DNA of 9,563 nt from an uncultured Acidobacteriota bacterium (GTDB lineage: Bacteria > Acidobacteriota > Terriglobia > Bryobacterales > Bryobacteraceae), in NCBI GenBank assembly GCA_937952345.1, contig CALFYN010000686.1:1-9563 (forward strand), read 5' to 3'. The translations under genes and the position numbers were made by a program. Of this stretch, positions 1-6,916 are shown piece by piece. Within the stretch, counting starts at the first letter, position 1, and each line of letters starts with the position of its first letter. The notes under the pieces were generated by a model. That model was not told the DNA's origin. It searched no databases and saw nothing but the letters and a program-made list of their open reading frames with translations.

Positions 1-594
1 CGCCTTGCGGTCTTCCAGCGCGAAGCCGTAGGAGTTGTTGTCGATACCGTCGATAAGAAAGCTGTTCTCCACCGCCGCCTGCCCGTGCGAATTGAACCCG
101 CCCGCCTGATCGCGTGTGACGATGGCGGGGACGGTGCCGGCGGCGAGCAGTGCGAGCGATTGAAAGTTGCGCGAGTTGAGCGGCAGTTCCCCAATCATCC
201 GGTCAGAGACGACCCGGGAAACCGTGGCGCTTTCCGTATCGAGTAGCGGAGCCTCGGCCGTGGTGGTAATGGACTCGGCGACCTGTCCTACTTCGAGAAC
301 CAGATCGACACGGCGCCGGTCCTGCGCACTGACCCCGACTTCTTTGACCAGCGCACGCTTGAAGCCCTGCTTTTCCACGGCTACTTCATAGGTGCCGATT
401 TTCAGAGGGCCAGCCGTGTAGTTGCCGGTTTCGGTGGTTTGAGCGGAAGTGACCACCCCAGTGGCCAACTCGCGCACCGTGATGGCGGCCTCCGGAACTA
501 CGGCGCCAGTTGGATCGGTAACGCGTCCGGTAATGTAGCCCATGTCCTGCTGGGCGTGAAGCACAATTGTGGTGAATAGCAGAAGAAAGCGCAT
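1..594 (-). CDS. TonB-dependent receptor, Oar-like, N-terminal part (cut by window edge)
   Basis: Outer-membrane beta-barrel transporter that would move a bulky substrate into the periplasm using TonB energy. The visible 198 codons run open to the left edge. Residues 1-14 (MRFLLLFTTIVLHA) form a short signal peptide. Residues about 17-100 are a carboxypeptidase-regulatory-like beta-sandwich (GYITGRVTDPTGAVVPEA, then GNYTAGPLKIGTYEVAVEKQGF). From about 110 onward comes the plug domain, with ELPLNSRNFQSLALLAAG at 136-153 and NSFLIDGIDNNSYG at 177-190, both characteristic of the large Oar/TonB receptors of Acidobacteriota. The ATG at 594 is supported by GAGG at 603-600, five bases upstream. It lies 40 bases after the fucosidase stop on the same strand, which suggests co-transcription and a glycan-related substrate; the substrate itself is inference. 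The barrel lies outside the window. Confidence 0.9.
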   Translation of the reverse strand, partial: MRFLLLFTTIVLHAQQDMGYITGRVTDPTGAVVPEAAITVRELATGVVTSAQTTETGNYTAGPLKIGTYEVAVEKQGFKRALVKEVGVSAQDRRRVDLVLEVGQVAESITTTAEAPLLDTESATVSRVVSDRMIGELPLNSRNFQSLALLAAGTVPAIVTRDQAGGFNSHGQAAVENSFLIDGIDNNSYGFALEDRKA

Positions 595-634
595 AAAGAC
601 CTCAATGTGCTTCCAATCTATCACCACGCGCAGT

Positions 635-2251
635 TCAGTGGAGCTTCACCACACTGTCCGGACGGAAGGGAACCTCGTTCCCAAACACAACTCCCAATGG
701 ATGACGTGCAATCGCCCGGAATTCGTAATCGCCGTCTTTCGGCACCGTCATCAGACAATGCGAAAAACGCCCGGCCGCGGTCTTCTTTTCGTACGGAACA
801 TTCTTCCATGGATCGATGGCTTCGTATAGATCGGCCAACCCGCGGCGCTTGCGGTAATGGAAGCTCACCTCAATCGTTGGATTACTGCCCAGCAACTTCA
901 ACTCGCCCTCCAGCACGTGGCAGCGCTGGGCGTCATTCCACTTCGCCGACAGGGTGTTCAGAACCGGTGCGGTAAACCCGGGCTGCGCATCGGTGATACG
1001 CACAACCACCGGATTCGGCCACCGGCGATTGTCATACATGCGCTGCGCATGCATCATGTCGATGTGTAGCGTCCCGTTTTCCTCGCGAACCTTCGTGGAA
1101 GCATCCACGGTTGGCCGGTACTCCAGGCGCTCCCCGGACTGCCCCAGCACATCCACTTTGCTGCGCGGCGACAACTTCACGGAACGAAGTGCCAGTTTCC
1201 GCCGCTCCCCCATGCGAAACGGCTGGCCGCCGACGAAGGCGTACACCGTATTCGATTTCGGATTGTGCGTCAGCCAGATGTCCCCTTCGCGGTCCACCAC
1301 CCAGGGGCGGACATTCTCAATGGCCTCGCCATTCACGAAATTCCACAGTGCAAATTCCCGCAATCGCGCTTCCTCTTCGCGGAAAATTTCCCCGTCCGCG
1401 GTGGGCCCGACATTCAACAGCAGATTGCCACCCTTGGCGCGAACCTCGATCAGCGTGCGGATCCAGTCCGTGCCCGTCTTGTAGGCTTCGTTGGTGTACT
1501 TGTGCTGCCATGCCGTGCCAATGGTCAGGCAGGCTTCCCACGGCTGATCGAGGATGATTTCCGGAATTGTTTGCTCCGGCGTCTCAATTGCCCCGCGCGT
1601 GACGACGATGTCCGGGTTCAATTGCCAGGCATATTCGCGCAGCCCGTCGGCCGGTCCGTCAATGAAAAGAATGTCGATCTTGCCGTAGTTCGTCAGCAAC
1701 TCCCGCAACTGGCGTTTGCCGTATTCGAGCATCGCAGGCAGTTCCTTCGTCGTTGTCTTCGGCGCTGGGGGACGCGCAATCGGCAGCCCATTGGTATGCA
1801 TCCAATAAAAATCGTCCGGTGAAATATAGATGCCGATGGCGATGCCCTCTTTGCGAAACGCCTCCACAATCGCCTTCAGTGGATCGCGGCCGAACGGAGT
1901 GTGAACCGCGTTCATCTTCGTGGTTTGCGTATCGAACATGGCGAAGCCCGAATGGTGTTTCGCCGTGAACACCACGTATTTCATCCCCGCCAGTTTGGCC
2001 AGCATAGCCCACTTGTCCGGCTCGAAGCGGCGCGGGTTGAAGTACCGCGGCAGTGTGTCGTAGTAGCGCGCGACATACTCAGGCGATGCGCCCACCAGCG
2101 AGTGGCTGATGACGCTTCCGAGCGAGACGTCGACACTCCAGTGGATAAACATGCCGAAGCCGAGGTCGCGGAACCATGCGAGGCGTTCGGGCTTGTTCTG
2201 CGCGCCTAAAATCAGTGCACAGAAGACGAGTAGAAGAGTGCGCGGCAACAT
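635..2251 (-). CDS. Secreted alpha-L-fucosidase, glycoside hydrolase family 29
   Basis: Retaining exo-glycosidase that removes alpha-linked L-fucose from glycans, probably in the periplasm or outside the cell. The 538-residue product starts with a signal peptide (1-17, MLPRTLLLVFCALILGA). The GH29 barrel is clear: GMFIHWS at 33-39, TAKHHSGFAMFDT at 96-108, DILFIDG at 193-199 with D198 as the expected nucleophile, DQPWEACLTIG at 235-245, and the family signature RAKGGNLLLNVGPTADGEI at 271-289. The usual WGY after the WE motif reads WQH (248-250). E239 is a possible acid/base but GH29 acid/base positions vary, so I do not assign it. Residues about 315-538 form beta-rich C-terminal domain(s), longer than in minimal GH29 enzymes. 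The start at 2251 is preferred over an in-frame upstream extension to 2551 because the signal peptide begins here and AGGAG lies just upstream. The next gene on the strand is a TonB receptor. Confidence 0.92.
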   Translation of the reverse strand: MLPRTLLLVFCALILGAQNKPERLAWFRDLGFGMFIHWSVDVSLGSVISHSLVGASPEYVARYYDTLPRYFNPRRFEPDKWAMLAKLAGMKYVVFTAKHHSGFAMFDTQTTKMNAVHTPFGRDPLKAIVEAFRKEGIAIGIYISPDDFYWMHTNGLPIARPPAPKTTTKELPAMLEYGKRQLRELLTNYGKIDILFIDGPADGLREYAWQLNPDIVVTRGAIETPEQTIPEIILDQPWEACLTIGTAWQHKYTNEAYKTGTDWIRTLIEVRAKGGNLLLNVGPTADGEIFREEEARLREFALWNFVNGEAIENVRPWVVDREGDIWLTHNPKSNTVYAFVGGQPFRMGERRKLALRSVKLSPRSKVDVLGQSGERLEYRPTVDASTKVREENGTLHIDMMHAQRMYDNRRWPNPVVVRITDAQPGFTAPVLNTLSAKWNDAQRCHVLEGELKLLGSNPTIEVSFHYRKRRGLADLYEAIDPWKNVPYEKKTAAGRFSHCLMTVPKDGDYEFRAIARHPLGVVFGNEVPFRPDSVVKLH

Positions 2252-2269
2252 AGCTCCTATAATAGAACT
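2252..2269. promoter_or_regulatory. Divergent core promoter with bidirectional TATAAT-like element
   Basis: The whole gap between two divergent start codons is 18 bases and contains CTATAATAG, which is almost the same on both strands. On the plus strand TATAAT (2258-2263) ends six bases before the ATG at 2270, so transcription would begin at or next to that A; no good -35 box is visible. On the minus strand TATTAT (2264-2259) ends seven bases before the fucosidase ATG, and AGGACA (2286-2281) lies 16 bases further upstream, four of six bases matching TTGACA. The minus side also has AGGAG (2258-2254), only two bases from the ATG, which could instead be a ribosome binding site of a longer transcript. 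Promoter calls are inference from sequence. Confidence 0.5.
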
Positions 2270-2845
2270 ATGAAGCGTGTTGTCCTGCTTCTGGCCCTGA
2301 CTCTGCCTCTTGCGCCAGCCCCTTCCCGCTACGATGCGATGCCGACGCAACGCAAGCTCGATTTGATCGAGCAAGGACGCGTTCCACCGGGAACCATGCT
2401 GACCTTCGAAGAACGGGAACTGAATACCTACTTGCAAAGAAAAGCTAAGGAAGTGATTCCCGATGGCCTGCGCGAACCGCATGTGACCCTCAGCGACGGC
2501 AAGGTGACAGGCAAAGCGTACGTGGATTTCGTCAAGATGCGCCACGCGCAAGGTGAGGATTTGAATTGGCTCATGTCATCCCTGCTCAAGGGCGAGTACC
2601 CTATCCGCGTCGAAGGCCGAGTGGCTTCCAGCAAAGGCACGGCGCGTGTCGATCTCGATGTGGTCCAGGTCGGCGGAGCATCCCTGAAAGGACGCGCCCT
2701 CGACCTTCTCATCCGAACCTTCGTCCATCCGCTGTATCCGAACGCCAAGGTCGGGAGCCAGTTTGAATTGGGCTATAACCTCGATCGCATCGAATTGAAG
2801 CAGGGTGTGGCGCAGGTCACCATGGCGCCGAAACCAGCGCGCTAA
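2270..2845 (+). CDS. Small exported protein of unknown function, weakly LmeA/YpmS-like
   Basis: The 191-residue product has a hydrophobic signal peptide (about 1-18, MKRVVLLLALTLPLAPAP) and no other membrane segment, so it is probably periplasmic. The mature part has the pattern LTFEERELNTYLQRKAKEV (44-62), followed by alternating strands (HVTLSDGKVTGKAYVDF, YPIRVEGRVASSKGTARVDL, FELGYNLDRIELKQGVAQVTM). An ELN-x-YL helix followed by strands that each carry a short turn recalls the lipid-binding-like proteins of the DUF2993 (LmeA) and YpmS groups. That resemblance is from memory of the pattern and weak; a hypothetical protein is the safe call. No Shine-Dalgarno sequence precedes the ATG; a TATAAT six bases upstream suggests a leaderless mRNA. 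It ends tail to tail with the minus-strand gene, stop codons overlapping at 2842-2845. Confidence 0.75.
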   Translation: MKRVVLLLALTLPLAPAPSRYDAMPTQRKLDLIEQGRVPPGTMLTFEERELNTYLQRKAKEVIPDGLREPHVTLSDGKVTGKAYVDFVKMRHAQGEDLNWLMSSLLKGEYPIRVEGRVASSKGTARVDLDVVQVGGASLKGRALDLLIRTFVHPLYPNAKVGSQFELGYNLDRIELKQGVAQVTMAPKPAR

Positions 2846-4815
2846 GGCCGCTCCCTGTTGTAGCGAACCCGCATCCCTTGCTGCCAATCCTCGCTGCCGG
2901 CAAGGATAGCCTCCAAACCCTTCTCCACCCGGTCTGCTTGCTCCGGCCCACGCGGTTGAATCCTCAGGCAGTTGCCCACTGCGGTGATCTCCGCGTCCAC
3001 CTCCAGTGCCTCGCGCGAGGCGATCCGCGCCAGCAGTTGCGGCCCCAGCCAAACCGCGTCGCCAAACCCGCGCAGATAACGTTCGCACCACCACGCGGTC
3101 ATCGTGCACTGGCCTTGCACGCCGGAGGCGAACTCGTATGGGGTGAACTCCGCCGAACCGCCGCCACCCGTCAGGCTGCGCCCCAAATGGGCCTGTAGAA
3201 GCAGATTCTCCGCCGCCGCCTCATCGGCCGCCGCCATCATCATCCGCTGCCCCTCCTCGATTTCATCGTCGGTTAAGATCGCGGTATCCAGCCAAAGCGA
3301 AAGGTGTGGGGATGCGTCCAGCAGCGAAGCGATCGTGTGCGCCCGGCCCGCGTGGAACTCAAGCCCGCCACACCCGTGCAACGTCAGCTCTCCTTCCACG
3401 CTCTCCGTGCCGATGTGAGCCGTCAGCGACTCGTGCTGCGCCATCTCCACCATCCATTTCGTCCACTTCTTCTGCCGCGTGAGATTGTTGCGCTGCGTTT
3501 CGAGAAACTGCGGCATCTGCAGCGTCCCCGGGATCATGGTGCAGAACCAGCCTTCCGGACGGGTTCGCTCCAGGAAGTCGACCCATCGCTGCATCACCGC
3601 GGACCCGAAGGCGGCAGCCCCTTTCCAATCGGGCTGCAATGAAAGCAGCACATGCAGAATGCGAGGTGTGTAGAGATAGCGGCAGCGCTGGGATGCTCCT
3701 GGTATGGTGAGATCGGCCTTCAGCGGCCCTTTGGCCCGCGGCTGTACCAGAATCGGATACGAAAGACGAGCCGCACCTTCCGGGTTGGCGAGCGGTGTGA
3801 TCACAACATGCAGTTCCCCTTGTCCCTCATTAGCCAGCGCACCCTGGACATTGACCGAGATGTAATGATCCATGCGGTTCTGGAGGGAACCTCGACCGGC
3901 CAGCAGCATACCCGCAAGGCCACGCAGTCCCCGCGGTGGGCCGGGTGCGGCCGAAAGCACGAAATCCTTCAACTCAACTTCGCGCTGTCCCAGCTCCAAT
4001 CGGAACGTATGAAAGTCCTTGCGTCCGGTGTTGCAGACGCGAAGTTCCGTCAGCGTCACCAGGCCATCGTCCAACGCCGAGCCCTCCAGCCGGATATGCA
4101 CCCCCTTCATCGCGCCGCCCTGATTGATGGCATACATGCCGATGTGCGGCAATTGCTCGCCCATCGCCGCACGCCACGGATGCGAACTCGGGCCAGCCAT
4201 CAATACCGGTGGTCCGGCGGGCGCTTCCCCCGTGCCTTCGCGCCGCGGGCGCCGGAAGTAGAATCGCAGAAACCCATCATCCGATTGCGGTAATTCCGTC
4301 ACTGGAGTGATGCACTGTTCCGGACTCATGCCCAGCGCTTCTGCCAGCCGCATCAGTTGCTCTTCCGCGAATAGCGTGTGCTCCTGCAATATGTCGCCCA
4401 TGCGGGCCCGCTGGTCGGCATCCGTCACCGAAGTCCACTTGGCCGCATTGCCGCGCTTGCGCAGTTTCCCGCCGGAGAACTCGTGACGGTCCTGCACCTT
4501 GCCCCCTTCGAACAGACGGATGAAAACATCGTCGCTGTCGAACACCGTCAGGCTGACGGCCGGCGAGAGCACGGCCTTGGAGATCTCCTTGGCAAGTTTC
4601 TCGCTGCCGCCGAAATCGGAATCGTAGATGCTGATCCACCCGCCGCCGGATACCGGAGCCACCACCAGCACCCGCTCCGCCTCCTCCTCCCGGACGGCTT
4701 CTTCGTATCCCTGTTTTGCCATGTAGGCGGTTGCCACCTCGGCGATCCGCTTCTGTAGATTGGCGGCCCAAAGGCCGGCGGTGTACACCTGTACGGTTTC
4801 CGCGGTCAGTCCCAT
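2842..4815 (-). CDS. 657-residue cytoplasmic protein of unknown function
   Basis: I do not recognise a named family. There is no signal peptide or membrane segment. Residues about 50-115 look like a small alpha/beta domain with a conserved-looking layout: GGWISIYDSDFGGSEKLAKE at 57-76, then SLTVFDSDDVFIRLFEGGKV at 88-107, which repeats the aspartate-rich DSD motif. I recall this WxSIYDxD...DSDVxxxxLF pattern from uncharacterised bacterial proteins. Residues about 232-375 are beta-rich (GGAMKGVHIRLEGSALDDG at 233-251). Residues about 380-460 hold several Trp-rich helices. Residues 513-546 are a charged helix, followed by a GGGG turn (550-553). The C-terminal part contains TAWWCERYLRGFGDAVWLGP (573-592). 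The ATG at 4815 has AGAAGGG (4823-4817) immediately upstream. It lies 31 bases after the phosphatase stop, so it is probably the last gene of that operon. Coding is supported by length and by codon-position G+C like the neighbours. Confidence 0.85.
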   Translation of the reverse strand: MGLTAETVQVYTAGLWAANLQKRIAEVATAYMAKQGYEEAVREEEAERVLVVAPVSGGGWISIYDSDFGGSEKLAKEISKAVLSPAVSLTVFDSDDVFIRLFEGGKVQDRHEFSGGKLRKRGNAAKWTSVTDADQRARMGDILQEHTLFAEEQLMRLAEALGMSPEQCITPVTELPQSDDGFLRFYFRRPRREGTGEAPAGPPVLMAGPSSHPWRAAMGEQLPHIGMYAINQGGAMKGVHIRLEGSALDDGLVTLTELRVCNTGRKDFHTFRLELGQREVELKDFVLSAAPGPPRGLRGLAGMLLAGRGSLQNRMDHYISVNVQGALANEGQGELHVVITPLANPEGAARLSYPILVQPRAKGPLKADLTIPGASQRCRYLYTPRILHVLLSLQPDWKGAAAFGSAVMQRWVDFLERTRPEGWFCTMIPGTLQMPQFLETQRNNLTRQKKWTKWMVEMAQHESLTAHIGTESVEGELTLHGCGGLEFHAGRAHTIASLLDASPHLSLWLDTAILTDDEIEEGQRMMMAAADEAAAENLLLQAHLGRSLTGGGGSAEFTPYEFASGVQGQCTMTAWWCERYLRGFGDAVWLGPQLLARIASREALEVDAEITAVGNCLRIQPRGPEQADRVEKGLEAILAGSEDWQQGMRVRYNRERP

Positions 4816-4846
4816 GCCCTTCTATCGGCTTGGGACGGTTCCGGGG

Positions 4847-6424
4847 TTAGCGTGAGGGCTGTGCAATTGCTGCTGCGGGCGCTTTCATGATTTCATGCAG
4901 CACTCGCCCAACCGAGCCGCTGGGAATCTCCACATCCAACAGCGTGGCCAGCGTCGGTGCAATGTCGTTGACAGCGGCCTTCTCATGGTAGCGGCCTGCC
5001 TTGATCCAGTCCCCCATGAAAATGATCGGGACGTGGGTGTCATAGCCGAATGGAGCGCCGTGCGACGTCGTCCCGGCTTTCCCTCCGTCCAAATAGTACG
5101 GATCCTGAATAATCACCAAATCCGCGCCGCGGCTGTGATGAAATCCATTCACGATGCGCCGGTCGACCATGTCGCCAGGAACCGCCCCATGGAGCAGTTG
5201 GTGGTGCGTGTAGACGCGGAACACGTGAGGAACCTCTCGAGCTGCCGCCGCCGCCGTCTCCGCCACTTCCTTCAAATCCAGATTCTTCTCCTGAATCAGC
5301 GCCCGGTTCAGGAACGTGGCCGTGCCGCCCTTCAGCACCCACTTCCCCTGCCCGTACTTGTGTGCCAGCCGCGATTCCATGTGCTCAGCCAGCTTGCCAA
5401 TGCGTCCGCCCGGCATCTTCCGATCGGCGTTCACTTCCGGCACCGGCGACACTCCGTGGTCGGCGGTAAAAACCACCACCACATTGCGCATCCCCACCTG
5501 CGTATCCAGGAACCGGAAGAAGTCGCCCAGCATCCGGTCCGTGCGGACTGAGATGTCGCGCACCTGCGGATGATCAGGGCCGACCGCATGGCCGACATAA
5601 TCGTTCGCCGAGAAACTCACCGCCAGCAGATCCGTCGTGTTGCGCTTCCCCAGTTGTTCTCCCACAATCGCAGCCTCGGCGAATTTCTCCACCAGTTCAT
5701 TCGAATATGGCGTTGCATCGAGCGAGTTATAGAAGTCCTTGCCGGGCTTGGCAGCCATCGTCTTCAACGCCTCGCCGCCGGCGATGGGTTTCCACACCGC
5801 CCCCACGAACTTGTCCGCCATGCGCGCCTTGTTAAAGGCGGCGGCCCATTCCGGAAGCTGCTGGAAGTAATAGGTGCTGGATACGAAGTTGCCACTGTTG
5901 CTGTCGAACCAATAGGCGCCATCCGCCATGTGACCCGAAGGTAGAATGGCGCTGCGGTCTTTCACCGAAATGCCCACCACCTTTGACCCGCGTCCCGCCA
6001 TCTTCAATTCATCGCCCAGCGTGCTCACCAGCATGCGCCGCGGCGAAGCGGCTTTGCCCGCCTTGCCCTCCCCGCCGAGCATGGTGACCTTGTCATCCTC
6101 CACGCTGGTGACGCTCTTGTTCGTCGCACGATCCCACCAGTCATTGCCGATGATCCCACTGATCGAAGGCGTCGCGCCGGAAAGGAACGTGGAATGCCCT
6201 ATGGCGGTGACGGTGGGGAAATGTTCGTAATTGGCGTTGGTGAACACCGCCCCTTGGGTCAACAGCCGCGCCAACCCGCCATTGTACTGGTCGCGAAATC
6301 GATGGAGGTAGTCATAGCGGAACTGATCCACAGCAATGGCGACAATCAGTTTCGGGCGGCGGGGTGTCTGGGCGCTCGCGGACAGGGAAACAGCGAGGAG
6401 GGCGAGAACGGTTCGTCTTGTCAC
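4847..6424 (-). CDS. pafA: PafA-type alkaline phosphatase (phosphate monoesterase)
   Basis: Exported metal-dependent phosphatase of the alkaline phosphatase superfamily that releases phosphate from organic monoesters. The 525-residue product has a signal peptide (1-18, MTRRTVLALLAVSLSASA). All landmarks of Elizabethkingia PafA can be placed with matching spacing: metal ligand D33, nucleophile T73 (in PTVTAIGHSTFLSG), N94 in IIGNDWWD, the K155/R157 pair in SVKDRSA that marks monoesterases, D275 and H279 (NDYVGH), D322-H323 (FTADHGVSP), and H455 (TTSHG). The 21-residue nucleophile-to-Asn and 47-residue D-to-D spacings equal those I recall for PafA. The start is GTG at 6424, which puts the signal peptide at the N terminus; its ribosome binding site is weak (AGGATAAG about 10 bases or more upstream). 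It begins 16 bases after the DUF4920 gene stop and is followed 31 bases later by the orphan gene. A related phosphodiesterase is possible but the K/R pair argues against it. Confidence 0.88.
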   Translation of the reverse strand: MTRRTVLALLAVSLSASAQTPRRPKLIVAIAVDQFRYDYLHRFRDQYNGGLARLLTQGAVFTNANYEHFPTVTAIGHSTFLSGATPSISGIIGNDWWDRATNKSVTSVEDDKVTMLGGEGKAGKAASPRRMLVSTLGDELKMAGRGSKVVGISVKDRSAILPSGHMADGAYWFDSNSGNFVSSTYYFQQLPEWAAAFNKARMADKFVGAVWKPIAGGEALKTMAAKPGKDFYNSLDATPYSNELVEKFAEAAIVGEQLGKRNTTDLLAVSFSANDYVGHAVGPDHPQVRDISVRTDRMLGDFFRFLDTQVGMRNVVVVFTADHGVSPVPEVNADRKMPGGRIGKLAEHMESRLAHKYGQGKWVLKGGTATFLNRALIQEKNLDLKEVAETAAAAAREVPHVFRVYTHHQLLHGAVPGDMVDRRIVNGFHHSRGADLVIIQDPYYLDGGKAGTTSHGAPFGYDTHVPIIFMGDWIKAGRYHEKAAVNDIAPTLATLLDVEIPSGSVGRVLHEIMKAPAAAIAQPSR

Positions 6425-6440
6425 GGTACTGTAACTTATC

Positions 6441-6890
6441 CTAATCGAGAAGTACGGCGCCAGTGCCTTGAATCTGATAGATCGTTGTTCCGCTCTTCAC
6501 CGATTCCGGGTTGAATTTGCGGCCCTGCTCTTCGGCCTCATGCTTGGCACGGGCAATAGCCTGCTCCCTCGTGAGTTCGAATTTCTTGAGCTCACCCTCG
6601 GCAATGGCCGTTCGTCCGACGGCCGTCTTCGGAAACACAATCTCGCCATCGTTCACTTTAACCTTGATCATCTTGCCGTCGGCATCGACGAGGTTCGTCC
6701 AACAACCCATCATTTCGCATACTTCGGTGACTTTGCCTTTCACCTGCACGGTCTTGCCGACATACGCATCCGGGCTCGCCAGCAGTTCCTGGATCGGTGT
6801 CTGGGACTTCAATGTCAACGGTTGGCCGAGCTTGCGCTCTGCCGGGAAGCACAACGAGGAAAGAAGGAAAAGAGTAATGAGAGCCTTCAT
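6441..6890 (-). CDS. Exported DUF4920 (OB-fold-like) protein
   Basis: The 149-residue product has a signal peptide (1-17, MKALITLFLLSSLCFPA); the Cys at 14 is not in a proper lipobox. The mature part matches the DUF4920 pattern: YVGKTVQVKGKVTEVCEMMG (43-62) running into CW at 63-64, with C58 and C63 forming CxxxxCW, then KMIKVKVNDGEIVFPKTAVG (73-92) and a region that continues the strand order of an OB-fold. The paired Cys could bind a metal or form a disulphide; the function of the family is not known to me. The start at 6890 is chosen over the ATG at 6899 because GAGGG lies at 6897-6893, just upstream of the former, and nothing resembling a ribosome binding site precedes the latter. It is the first gene of a likely three-gene operon with the phosphatase and the 657-residue protein. 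Confidence 0.85.
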   Translation of the reverse strand: MKALITLFLLSSLCFPAERKLGQPLTLKSQTPIQELLASPDAYVGKTVQVKGKVTEVCEMMGCWTNLVDADGKMIKVKVNDGEIVFPKTAVGRTAIAEGELKKFELTREQAIARAKHEAEEQGRKFNPESVKSGTTIYQIQGTGAVLLD

Positions 6891-6916
6891 GGCCCTCATT
6901 ATCGCAATTCCGGGCT
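6891..6916. promoter_or_regulatory. Short divergent intergenic region with a GATAAT -10-like box
   Basis: On the minus strand GATAAT (6903-6898, five of six bases matching TATAAT) ends seven bases before the DUF4920 ATG at 6890, the same geometry as in front of the fucosidase. No convincing -35 box lies 16-18 bases upstream. GAGGG between the box and the ATG could be a ribosome binding site, in which case the hexamer is chance. On the plus strand I see neither a -10 box nor a Shine-Dalgarno sequence before the zinc-ribbon gene. Confidence 0.3.

Noticed and set aside
1265..1822. Plus-strand open frame of 185 codons inside the fucosidase
   Set aside because: Antisense shadow of a strongly supported GH29 gene; composition is Arg/Pro/Gln-rich with no domain.
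2252..2551. In-frame upstream extension of the fucosidase by 100 codons
   Set aside because: It lies fully antisense to the start of the small exported protein, has no signal-peptide character, and would bury the clear signal peptide that starts at 2251.
3652..4293. Plus-strand open frame of 213 codons inside the 657-residue gene
   Set aside because: The opposite-strand frame is three times longer, has a ribosome binding site and operon context; the plus-strand translation is His/Arg-rich and low in folded-protein pattern.
4895..5551. Plus-strand open frame of 218 codons inside the phosphatase gene
   Set aside because: Antisense to the residues that carry the phosphatase catalytic motifs; no plausible protein features.
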